Source: Phytophthora quininea
Lineage: Eukaryota > Oomycota > Peronosporomycetes > Peronosporales > Peronosporaceae
DNA length: 28,553 nucleotides
Assembly: GCA_011947345.1 (NCBI GenBank)
Contig: JAAVTG010001007.1
Location: 1 to 28,553, forward strand
Direction of reading: 5' to 3'
Of this stretch, positions 9,742 through 18,059 are shown piece by piece. The number at the start of each line of letters is the position of its first letter. Within the stretch, counting starts at the first letter, position 1. Made by a program: the position numbers and the translations under genes. The notes below the pieces were generated by a model. The model had not been told where the DNA came from. It saw nothing but the letters and a program-made list of their open reading frames with translations, and ran no database searches.

Positions 9742-10172
9742 CATCGAAATGCTGGAGGCAGACTTCGAAGGGATTGTTCTGAGTTTCGACGGCGCAGCCA
9801 AGACCTCGACGCGACAAGGGAGTTGCGGATGCATCCTGTGGCAGTTGCCTGGATGCATGTCTTGATGCACGAGGATTCATCTTGGAAGATGTCACTGTGA
9901 ACGATGCAGAGTATCACGGACTGTTGAAAGGTTTGGCTATGGCAGCTGAACGCAGACTGCACGACTTGGTAGTCGTTGGGGATTCACGAATTGTCATCCA
10001 ACAAGTCCAAGGTCTAATCAATTGCCTGCAGCCGAACCTCCAACGGCGTTTAGCAGAAGTCGAGGCGCTGAAGGTTAAGTTCAAGGACCTGCGTTTGGTA
10101 CACGTAAAACGTGAGTTCAACCAGGCCGCTGACTATCTGACCTCCAAGACTTTGGCCCTTGGTGCGTCCTGA
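9737..10172 (+). pseudogene. Second RNase H domain (archaeal-type-like), frameshifted
   Basis: Translated parts show a full set of RNase H acidic motifs: LSFDGAAK (first Asp), NDAEYHGLLKGL (Glu), VVGDSRIVIQQVQG (second Asp) and HVKREFNQAADYL (final Asp). The first piece is in one frame from 9737 to about 9855, the rest in another from about 9860 to TGA 10170-10172. It would remove RNA from RNA:DNA hybrids during reverse transcription. It follows the degenerate RNase H and precedes the integrase, the order reported for dual-RNase-H gypsy elements. The stop at its end falls in a TGCGTCCTGA variant of the dispersed motif. Confidence 0.8.
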
Positions 10173-10289
10173 CGACCGAAGACCCCGATGAGCTCGGGCA
10201 CCTGAAGGCAGTGTCTCGAATCGCCGAACAGCTTGTAAAGCCTTTCGAGGAAGCTGAAAGTGCGTCCAGGGATGAGTCCCTAAACGCAG

Positions 10290-12071
10290 ATGCAACCCCG
10301 AGGCAGAACTGCGTTCAGAGTCTGCCCTGCTGACTCCTGCAGCCAGAGTCCTGGCCGCCGTAACACGAAGTCGAGCGCGCGAGGAGCCCGCTTCACCCAA
10401 GCCGATGGGGCCGCTAGAGTATCAGGCGGAGAGATGGCGTCGGATCCGAGCGCATCAGGCCGGCGACAATTTTTGCTGGGGATCAAGAAATTCCTGAAGG
10501 GGGACGTGGCGGAGTTCAGCCGCGCTCAAAATAGGAAGATCGCCAAGGTTGCCGACCTGTATGTGTTGGATTCCAGAGATGTGCTATATCGCCTGAGTGC
10601 ACCGACCGGAAGTCGACCGCGCGACATGCATTCAGAGTTGAGACTCGTTGTACCCGAAGGGCTGCGTCCAGACATTCTTCACTACGCACACGAAGATTTC
10701 CAAGGAGGCCACCAAGGCATAACTCGAACGTACGAGAACCTGCGTTCAGAGTTTTACTGGCCCAGGATGTATGCGGACGTGGAAGTGTTCGTGCAGGAGT
10801 GCCTTGACTGCGCATCAGCCAAGGGGCGACCACCAAACCCTGGACCATCACCTGGAAACATCGAGCCGACTCGTCCGTTTGAAGTGGTTTCAATGGACTT
10901 CGTGACGCACATGCCCGAATCTGAACGCGGCAACACATTTCTGCTGCTGTTTCAGGACGCATTTTCTGGTTTTGTCATGTGCAAACCTATGCGTTCAACA
11001 ACCGCCCAGGATGTCGCTGAAGCCTATGAGGAGTGCGTCTTCAGGAGGTTTGGTGCGAGCTCGATGATTCGGCATGATCAAGATCCGAGGTTCATGAGCG
11101 AAGTATTCACACGTTTCAGGGAGCTCCTTGGGAGCAGGCGGGCAACACTTGCCTTCCGCCCCCAAGCCAATGGTCAGCAGGAGCGTTCAGTGCAAACTGT
11201 GATGCGAAGCGTCCGAGCCTATGTCGCGGAAGCGGATCAGAGTGACTGGGACGACCATGCTGAACGCCTCATGTTTGCGTTGAACACGTCTTTCGATGCC
11301 ACTCGCTTAGATGCTCCGTTTTATTTGGTGCATGGCTGGGATGCGCAAGGCACTTTGTCTGCCATGTTAGGCCCGAAGCCGACCGGCGTTGCTGAACGCA
11401 GTGCATACGAGTGGAGGCGGAAACTGCGTCGAGACTACAGTTATGCCCTAGCCTGCGCAGAAGACTTGCAGAAGACCGCCAAGCGAGAGCGTTTAGCAAT
11501 CCAAACCCAGAAGTGGCAAGAATTGTCTGAACGCATCAAGTCTGGTTTCAAGGAAGGTGACGCTGTATGGCTATACATCCCCAAGGTGCAACAAGGGCTG
11601 AGTCGCAAGCTGGCACACCTTTGGCACGGTCCGTTTAGGATTGATGAGATCCACGACGACTTCAGAGTCAAGTTGAAAGTGCAGGATACTGGCTACCGTG
11701 TGAATCTTTGGGTGCACATCAGTCGCCTGAAGCCTCGCGCACTATTTCCGAAGCGGCCGACTGCTACCATCGACGTGGCGGAAGATGACGACTTCGACGC
11801 AGCCCTGCTTCCCGAAGATAGTTGGGAGCCTGATGCGTCCAACAACGAGTACGAAGTTGAGAAGATCTTGGACGCACGATGGGCCAAAAGTACCCGAACG
11901 TCCAAACGCATTCGCGAGTACCAGATCAAGTGGAAAGGATACGACCAAACTGACTGGTTACCGGCTTCACAGCTGAGTTGCGGTGCTCTCCTGTATGAGT
12001 TCAACCAAGGAGCCCGAGCACGCGCTCGGTTCCAAGCCATGCAGGCGGGTGATGATCATCCAAGGATGTAG
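10290..12071 (+). CDS. Integrase with C-terminal chromodomain (part of pol)
   Basis: Inserts the cDNA into host chromosomes. The unbroken frame that I trust starts near 10470 (QFLLGIKKFL); the preceding 180 bases read better in other frames. Visible are the zinc-binding N-terminus (HEDFQGGHQG, FYWPRMYADV, CLDC), the catalytic core with Asp 10896-10898 (VSMDFVTHM), Asp 11076-11078 (IRHDQDPRF) and Glu 11181-11183 (ANGQQERSV), giving D-x34-E, and a GPF-type motif (LAHLWHGPFRI). All three catalytic residues are present. The C-terminus carries a chromodomain. It ends at TAG 12069-12071. Confidence 0.9.
   Translation: MQPRGRTAFRVCPADSCSQSPGRRNTKSSARGARFTQADGAARVSGGEMASDPSASGRRQFLLGIKKFLKGDVAEFSRAQNRKIAKVADLYVLDSRDVLYRLSAPTGSRPRDMHSELRLVVPEGLRPDILHYAHEDFQGGHQGITRTYENLRSEFYWPRMYADVEVFVQECLDCASAKGRPPNPGPSPGNIEPTRPFEVVSMDFVTHMPESERGNTFLLLFQDAFSGFVMCKPMRSTTAQDVAEAYEECVFRRFGASSMIRHDQDPRFMSEVFTRFRELLGSRRATLAFRPQANGQQERSVQTVMRSVRAYVAEADQSDWDDHAERLMFALNTSFDATRLDAPFYLVHGWDAQGTLSAMLGPKPTGVAERSAYEWRRKLRRDYSYALACAEDLQKTAKRERLAIQTQKWQELSERIKSGFKEGDAVWLYIPKVQQGLSRKLAHLWHGPFRIDEIHDDFRVKLKVQDTGYRVNLWVHISRLKPRALFPKRPTATIDVAEDDDFDAALLPEDSWEPDASNNEYEVEKILDARWAKSTRTSKRIREYQIKWKGYDQTDWLPASQLSCGALLYEFNQGARARARFQAMQAGDDHPRM
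11847..12045 (+). other. Chromodomain at the integrase C-terminus
   Basis: The segment begins EYEVEKILDARW and continues with REYQIKWKGYDQTDWLP and a C-terminal helix (ALLYEFNQGARARARF), the order expected of a chromodomain with its aromatic cage positions. In chromoviruses such domains bring the integrase to modified histones and bias insertion toward heterochromatin. That the element sits beside many old repeats fits such targeting but does not prove it. Confidence 0.85.
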
Positions 12072-12649
12072 CGTCTTGGACGCATTATCCTGGATGCAGA
12101 CCGTTTTATATGTGAAACCGATTGACTATGTTTTGAAATATCTGAAAATTGTATACCGGAGTACACGACCCTGAATGCGGATGCGCTACGCGGTGGGTGT
12201 ACCGGATGGGACCAAGTCTAAATGGTAGCGTTGCGCAAGATTGGCATTGTACTGGAAGGTGATTATGCGTCCAAGGATTGGTGGAAATGCTGGATGCGTT
12301 GGTAGCGTTCTAGTAAATGAATGCGACGTTGGTGGAGAAGTTGAGTGTGCGGCCAGCCTACTGCGTGCTAGAGTGGCTGTGGTCGGTAACAGAGAAAAGG
12401 TTGGAACTTGCAGTCAACTCTGGACGCAGAAGTCAAACGTGAATGACATGTATTCCCAGAAGTTGGAAGAGGACCTACCGTGTGCGTCCAAGAAGACAGC
12501 TGCGTTCAGGGTTTACGGAGGACGACAATGACAGTTGGTCACTGCATCGTGTGGCCCGGGATCAGGTTCCGCGCACGAATCTCGTTGGGCTTGACCTTCC
12601 GCGCAGCTTCTTAGGGACTCCCGCGATGCGTTGACGTTCGTCGTCGCAA
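12072..12649. other. Non-coding gap between pol and the antisense gene
   Basis: Between the pol stop and the stop of the antisense gene lie 578 bp with no ORF of convincing composition. They hold five copies of the dispersed motif (near 12078, 12268, 12421, 12483 and 12501). As both genes point toward this gap, it may hold their 3' ends and polyadenylation signals; I see no clear signal. Confidence 0.5.
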
Positions 12650-15600
12650 TTAGTCCATTGAACGCGCCGGCTCGCGCTCATCCAAGGCCTGTAGCTGCTC
12701 CTTCAAGGTAATGGCGTGGCCGTTGGTGCATTTAGTACTGGGTGCCATCCAGACCCAGGGGCACGTCTTCGCCGGTAGCGTCCACAAGCCGGGCTCGTAC
12801 AGCAGTGTGGCCCTGAACGCAGGGATCTCGGACAAGTTGGCGATTAGAGTCTTGTGCCCGCGACGAAGTGCGTCGTAACGCTTTCTGCGTTCAGCATACA
12901 GCCTGCGAGACTGGCTCAGGTCCTGCGCCGCCAAGATGCGTTCAGCCTCCCGATCGGTGTCGGATGCGCTGCTGCCGGATCTGTCTTGCTCCTCGTCGCT
13001 TGAATCTGCATCCTGGGGGTCGTCATCTTCTGAGCCAGAGCTGCTGCCTTCGTCCGTGTCGATGTCCACCCAATGTGTGATCTCCCACCAGGCTTGCATG
13101 TGCTCCTTCATGAAGTTGACGTATCTGCGGAGCCCTCGTTCGAGCTCATTCTTCCGGTCGAATACGGGCGTCTCATGGAAATAGAAGTTCTTGGCGCGGT
13201 CAGTGAACATCTGCGTCCAAGGCTCTGTCCTCAAGATGGCCTTGTAAGACTTGATGTCCCAACGCGACTTCCACAACGCAATCTCAGCGCGTTGGGGAAA
13301 GTAGCGTGGAAATCCACGAGTCTGGGGAGATCTCGAGCCGTAGAAGGCCATCAATGCGCCGTAGATCCGGAACGAAGTGGTAGACTTGTAGTCGGGAGCC
13401 TCCACGACGCCGAGCTGTTCTTCTGTCAGCTTTTCGAAGGGGATCTTCGCGAGAGGTGACTTGCCACGACGGAATCTGGCTTTCGGGCTCTTGGATGCAG
13501 CATCAGCCTTGGACGCAGAAGAGCCCTTGGACGTAGAATGAGCACTGGAGGCCTTGTGACGTTTTCGCTGTGGAGTCGAGGGAGCTTTACCACTGCGGCC
13601 GTGCTTCTTGGAGGTACGCCCAGATGCGGGGGACTGCGTTCAGCAGCAGAACTCTCGTTCGCTTTCTGCGCCCGAGGGCGAATCTTCCCCAGCGTGTCCA
13701 GCAATGGTCCCCAAGATTTCCACTTCCGATCCGTCTTCATCTTCGTCGTTCTCATGATCGTCTGCGTCCTGAGCTGTGGAATAACTCGGGTCCTGCTCCT
13801 CGTTGTCGGACTCGCCAGACACTGGAGTGTCTGCTGCCACCACGTGGAGGTGGTTGTCTGCTGCGGGCCACCCTTCGGGTCGCTCACCGCGGTCAGCCAT
13901 TCTTTCCAAGGCGTTGCCAGCGTCGATGAAGTAGCCCTCAGGCACGAAGCGCGTCCAAGGTGTCTTGTCCAGCTTGGCCCAGTACATCATGCGTGCAAGC
14001 ATGTCCACGAGAGGCGTCCAGTAAAAGTGCTGGTGAAGAGGTTCGTCGTCTTTCAACTTGAGCAGGGCGTCGTCAAGCGAAAAGCCAGCCATCATCAGAC
14101 ACTGAACGTCCCGACGCAGATGTCTCCACTCGTACGGTCCTGGCACCTGAGCGCAAGCGACTGCTCGAACCACCGGTGCCATGTGAACGTCCGGGTGGTC
14201 TGGGGCGCAGCCTCGTGGTCCAGCGGCCGAGCTCGGATCGCGCGGTCAAACCGGACTTCGTGCCGAGGTGTCGCCGGACTAGCAAGTCCCGCGGTCGCCT
14301 TCGATGTCCCCCTGAGCCTGGAGTACCATCTGATGCTGAACGCAGGTTATCCTTGGATGCAGAGCCAGAAGTGCTAGATGCAGAAGCGTGTCCCGAATCG
14401 GAGGAATCTCGTGGCGGCGTGGAAGGCGCGTCGTGGTGACCTGGCGATCCACGTTGACCCTTGGGCGGGTACGGCCCTGGAACGGAGTTCGGGTCGTCCG
14501 CGTTCAAGATGTGGAGTGTCGTCTTCCACGCAGCTGGTGGGTCGGTCTTGGATGCGAAATGCTGCACAAGACCGAAGAGCCGCTTCCAGTCCCCATGAAC
14601 AGTGCCGTGCGCTTTCAAGAAGTCGATGAAGTCGAACGCATCCAATTTCTGGACGCGGACCTGCTTCTCCAGTTCCCGGACGCGTGTCTGAGCTGCGTCC
14701 AGTGCGTCTTGAGCATCGCCGAGCTGAACATGCAGCGCGTCGAACTCATCACGATGCTGCTCCGAGATGACCTTGAACTGGGAACGCAGCCCGCCAGCGA
14801 CGCCTTCACTTTCCGCACGCGCTTCGGCTACCGCACCGGCCCAATAACTGCACATCGCCGACCATTCACGACGGATGCCCTGGTTTTCAGCGCGCAGATC
14901 GATGATATCCTGGAGAGAGTCGCTGTTGGCCTGATCCTCGACGGTGGTACGCATGATCCGGTAGTGAGGAGGCGGCGGATGACAGTCATGGTGTTGAACG
15001 TGCGTTCAGCAAGACGCTCCGCGTCGAACTTGACCACCAACGACGCCACTTCACGACGCAGTGCAGGTGCGTTCAGAAGTCCCTGGAGGTCGTCGTATGA
15101 GGGACACAGGTCGTCACGCAGCGTGAGGATTTCTGAACGCACGTCAGGGCCGAAGAGATTCTCCAAGTCCAGTATATCCTCGGAGGAGAGCAGTTCCAGG
15201 GACAGCATGGCCTGTAGGCCGCCGTAGCCGTCCGTGAGGTAAGCTCCACGCTGCACAGCATTGAGAGTCGCCGGAACACCGACGAGCTTGGTGTCCGCCG
15301 CACAGCCCTGCGCGGGAGGCAGTGTCCAGGAGGTTGGCACTATGGGGCCAGCCATCGGCTCCACGAATGAGAGGGCGACCATTTGCGACAGCGAGCGCTC
15401 GGCGAACTGGTCGTACGTTGCCCAACGAGAAACGCCACGAGGCGGAGGCGGTATGGAGCTGGTGTCGCCATCGTCGCTGCCGGCGGGCGCTGCGAGCTTG
15501 GTCTCGTCGGAGAGGGCTCGCCGTCGCTCTCCATGCGCAGTCCTTGGGCCCTTGTGGGAGCACCGGCTTGAGCGGTGGTCCGCGACGAGCTTCAAGCGGA

Positions 15601-15911
15601 GGAGGAACATTGGCGACAACGCTGGTACCCATGGGCGCCTTGGAGGTGTCCGCGGCGCTGGTTGGTGTCTGGTCGACTGGTGGCGGCGAAGATGCTGGTT
15701 CCTCGGCGGGCATGGTCGTCAGCGGAGGATTTGAGAAGTGATGTTGGGTGCGTGATGTCGTCGGACTGCGCGATCCGACAGTTGGAGTGCGCGTTTGCGA
15801 GAAAGGGCGCAGAAAGAAGCGGAGACCCGGCAGTTGAGGGCCGGGTGCGTTTAGCTTGGTTCCCGACATGGCGTGTTCGCTTGAACGCAGATTCTGCTCT
15901 GAAGCAACCAT
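12650..15911 (-). pseudogene. Antisense ORF of the retrotransposon, about 1087 codons, unrecognised protein, broken
   Basis: On the strand opposite to gag-pol, an ATG at 15911-15909 lies 1 bp from the polypurine tract beside the 3' LTR. Protein-like sequence follows to TAA 12652-12650, with frame changes near 15560, 14960 and 14190-14250 and one in-frame TGA at 13642-13640. In order: a Pro/Ser/Thr-rich N-terminus, a globular part (RWATYDQFAERSLSQMVALS), a coiled coil (14680-14930), a Ser/Pro-rich tract, a Trp-rich part (HFYWTPLVDMLARMMYWAKL), an acidic tract, a Lys/Ser-rich basic tract, a second globular part (RAEIALWKSRWDIKSY, EHMQAWWEITHWVDID), an acidic tract and a C-terminal region. I recognise no family. 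Extra antisense ORFs are known in some plant gypsy elements; a promoter in the 3' LTR reading inward would be needed. It shares the motif density of the rest of the element. Confidence 0.7.
13640..13648 (-). other. Dispersed motif that creates a stop in the antisense ORF
   Basis: On the minus strand the codons read TGC TGC TGA ACG CAG, so the TGA is part of a CTGAACGCA motif copy. The reading frame is otherwise open from 14182 to 12650 (510 codons). The G form of the motif (TGGACGCAG) would read Trp-Thr-Gln in this frame, as it does in the RT at 8896-8904. So one G-to-A change within the motif explains this stop. Confidence 0.75.
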
Positions 15912-15914
15912 AAC

Positions 15915-15926
15915 GGGAAGGGGCGG
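15915..15926 (+). other. Polypurine tract for plus-strand priming
   Basis: GGGAAGGGGCGG, nearly all purine, ends one base before the TG of the 3' LTR. This is the expected place and composition for the RNase H-resistant primer of plus-strand DNA synthesis. Confidence 0.8.
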
Positions 15927-15927
15927 T

Positions 15928-17626
15928 TGACACGATGTGAAAGTGGATTTTTCTATGTGGAGTATACTGAACGCAAGATACTGGACGCTGATTGGTGGAT
16001 GAAAATTTCGAGTGGGAAACGACGCATGCGTACTGTGAGAGACGGTTTGAACACAGCTGCGCTGGATGCAGGTGTCCTACCAAGGAGGGACCTTAGGTAC
16101 GAGAAGTGCGCGCAAGGATGCAGAATTCCCTTGGACGCAGATGAGCACTCAGTCTCGGCCGACCCTCGTCCTGAAGGTGGGTTACCTCTTAAGGTGCAAA
16201 TCTCCGTGCGGAATGTATCTGCACGGGGACCCGCCCTTGCCTTGGTCGGTAACAAAGGCCCTGCAGCACCCGCAGCAGGCATCAAGCATGTCCCAGAATG
16301 TGTTCCCACCGAAGTTATCCTGAACGCGGTCCAAGATATCCTGAACGCAGTCCGTGTGTTCTGAACGCAGACCATGATGTTCTGAACGCAGGCCATGACG
16401 TCCTGAACGCAGTCGAAGATCCTGAACGCAGATGAGTCCAAGTCGATATTCCTTGGACGCATCATGCCTCTATGGATTTCACTATACGGATGTATCGAAT
16501 GTGCGTTCAAGGACTGGCATCCAAGATGGAAGTGCGTTCAAGATACCAAGTGCGTCCTGAACACAAGTGCGTCCTGGATGATGATCTGTTTTCGGTGCCG
16601 ATGATTACGCCACAAGTTGAACTTGGGAAAGAATCCAGTAGAAGTGTCGAGTCGACAAGTCCTGCACATACTCAAGCCAAGATAAACGTAGAAGCCTGAT
16701 TTGTACCCAGAGTCGCAAGAGCACAGAGAGAAGAGAGAGAGAAAGAGTCTTAGATAAAACAAACAGAGAGTTCGATTTGCCAAGAAGCCCACAAGTGGTT
16801 TTGGAAGCGGTTTCCTGAGAGCGTGCGTGCAAGGCGTGAAGGACAAGACGACCTGGGTGTCGCCATCCGTGTCAAGTCAAGTTGGGTAGGGGATCTTAAG
16901 GCGCGTGCGTCCAGGGTTCCCCCATTCCATTTCCCAGTTGGGCCGTCTGTCCGTGGCAACAACCCATTTCATATTCTCCCCACCTCCGGTGCGCGTTGGC
17001 AGTAAGCGTGCAGGAGTCTAAATCGGAACTGTAACTGCGTTCAAGAGCCCCGAGAAGTCCACGGTTGGTCAAGTTCTCCGGCTCAAGCGTCAAGGCCCCG
17101 TCTGGCCTAGTGTTTTTCCCTCGTTGAGGGTGGTGCGCGATCGTCCAGGAGTGTCCAAGGTGACCCGAGTGTCTTGGGTGCACATTCCTGATTGTACTCG
17201 GCTACAGACCCCGTCCAAGGGTCTCAAAGAATAAGCGACGGCTACATATTAGTGCGTTTAGCACATCGGATTCTCTGTATTGTTGGTTTTAAGTGGAGAA
17301 GTCTACGCTCTACGCTCCACGCTCCCTCGTCTCTCCACACCGCACGAGTGCGTTCAAGAGTCAAGTGCGTTCTACAAAGTGCGTCCAAGAGCAAGCACAT
17401 CCCCAAACCTTGAGTGCCTGGTGGCAAATCCGGTCCGCCGAATCTAGCGATCGAGCCGACAGGGATTATCACAAGGTGCACGCCAAGTTCCTGAACGCAG
17501 ATCAGGGTCTGCGTCCAAGATCTTTCCTGGAAGTTCTGTTTGCCAGATACACTTCCTAGGTACATTCCCCCATCTACCGTGGTCATTATACACCCTGGGC
17601 GAAAAGTTTCATCGACATTCGCCACA
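15928..17626 (+). repeat. 3' long terminal repeat (1699 bp)
   Basis: The partner of 382-2098, starting TGACACGATG and ending ATTCGCCACA. The 18-bp length difference is fully accounted for by seven indels (2, 2, 10, 1, 1, 1 and 3 bp; one of the 1-bp changes is an extra base here). It carries the same phased array at 16320-16430. If the antisense gene is expressed, its promoter would have to lie in or near the left part of this repeat, reading leftward. Confidence 0.95.
16320..16430 (+). repeat. Phased array of CTGAACGCR, six units, 3' LTR
   Basis: Same six units and the same spacings (21, 20, 21, 21 and 19 bp) as in the 5' LTR, with no base change between the two arrays that I can see. Confidence 0.8.
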
Positions 17627-17630
17627 ACGT
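17627..17630. repeat. Target-site duplication, right copy (acgt)
   Basis: It follows the CA end of the 3' LTR and matches 378-381. Confidence 0.85.
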
Positions 17631-17758
17631 TTCGCGCGGAAAATGTCGTTTGGAGAATGTGGGCAAACCATATCATGAGAAATCTCGATCGCTCCACGTG
17701 GGAGCCAATTTGCTACGTCCGTTTGGTACCGAGCTGGAATAACATGTTTCAAGTGTAA
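17631..17758 (+). pseudogene. 3' part of small ORF interrupted by the retrotransposon
   Basis: It continues the frame of 279-381 once the element and one target duplication are set aside, ending at TAA 17756-17758. The protein is Trp-rich (VVWRMWANHIMRNLD, then WEPICYVRLVPSWNNMF). I do not know the family. The open frame across the junction suggests that the insertion split a translated or recently translated sequence. Confidence 0.35.
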
Positions 17759-17770
17759 CGGGATCAGCAA

Positions 17771-17992
17771 ATGGTGATGGAGTGCGTGCTTGGCTGTATT
17801 GCGGACTACGAGGAGTTGTACGAGGAGTTTGACTGCTTCAAACTACGCCTTCAGGAATATAAGAGGCATTTGGAGATGCGCAAATCCATAATCGAAGGGT
17901 TTATTCGTGACCTTCTCCCACCGCCTGCTAGTTCGGTGATTGTCTCTCTGCTGCTGATCGAGAACGTGGAAGACACAGAACATTCCGAGTAG
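17771..17992 (+). CDS. Small hypothetical ORF, 73 codons, helical
   Basis: ATG at 17771, only 12 bp after the preceding stop, and stop TAG 17990-17992. The protein starts MVMECVLGCIADYEELYEEF and is rich in Glu, Leu and aromatic residues in a helix-like pattern, with a Pro-containing turn (DLLPPPASS) and a hydrophobic stretch (VIVSLLLIE). It may be the C-terminal part of the same disrupted gene as 17631-17758, in another frame, or a separate small gene. Not recognised. Confidence 0.35.
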   Translation: MVMECVLGCIADYEELYEEFDCFKLRLQEYKRHLEMRKSIIEGFIRDLLPPPASSVIVSLLLIENVEDTEHSE

Positions 17993-18059
17993 TGATGAAA
18001 CTCGCTGCACCATTGGTTTCTATAGGTCCGAAAAGCCTAATTCATCTTGCGTTCACTTT

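Larger units (their letters stand above)
6496..12071 (+). pseudogene. pol: pol polyprotein (protease, RT, two RNase H, integrase, chromodomain), frameshifted
   Basis: The enzyme polyprotein of the element, about 1858 codons. It lies in a different frame from the end of gag, 50 bp downstream; the true start is unclear (first in-frame ATGs lie near 6559), and it may be made by frameshifting or reinitiation. Breaks are visible in the protease motif (6840), near 7285 and 8065-8143, at TAG 9127-9129, near 9740, near 9855, at 10170-10172, near 10310 and near 10470. Domains lie in the order protease, RT, degenerate RNase H, second RNase H, integrase, chromodomain. The integrase part (about 10470-12071) is the longest unbroken stretch. 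Domain order marks Ty3/Gypsy; each domain is described separately. Confidence 0.9.
382..17626 (+). mobile_element. Complete Ty3/Gypsy LTR retrotransposon with chromodomain integrase, second RNase H and antisense ORF
   Basis: A 17.2-kb element bounded by near-identical LTRs. Its order is LTR, primer binding site, gag, protease, reverse transcriptase, RNase H, second RNase H, integrase, chromodomain, antisense gene, polypurine tract, LTR. RT before integrase places it in Ty3/Gypsy. The total length is large for the family because of long LTRs (1.7 kb), a gag of about 1413 codons and a 3.3-kb antisense gene. Ty3/Gypsy lineages carrying an extra archaeal-type RNase H are known from oomycetes and from plant Tat elements (from memory). 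LTR identity of about 99.3% in substitutions says the insertion is recent, yet all three genes contain frameshifts, so this copy cannot make intact proteins as it is written here. The short motif YTGRACGCA/TGCGTYCAR is dispersed across the whole element. Confidence 0.95.

Noticed and set aside
13538..14377. Plus-strand open frame of 279 codons opposite the antisense gene
   Set aside because: It overlaps the better-composed minus-strand protein and reads as Val/Cys/Arg-rich shadow sequence.
382..17626. Repeat-induced point mutation or general C-to-T decay
   Set aside because: The element remains GC-rich and the LTR differences are not dominated by C-to-T or G-to-A changes; only the motif itself shows a G/A alternation.
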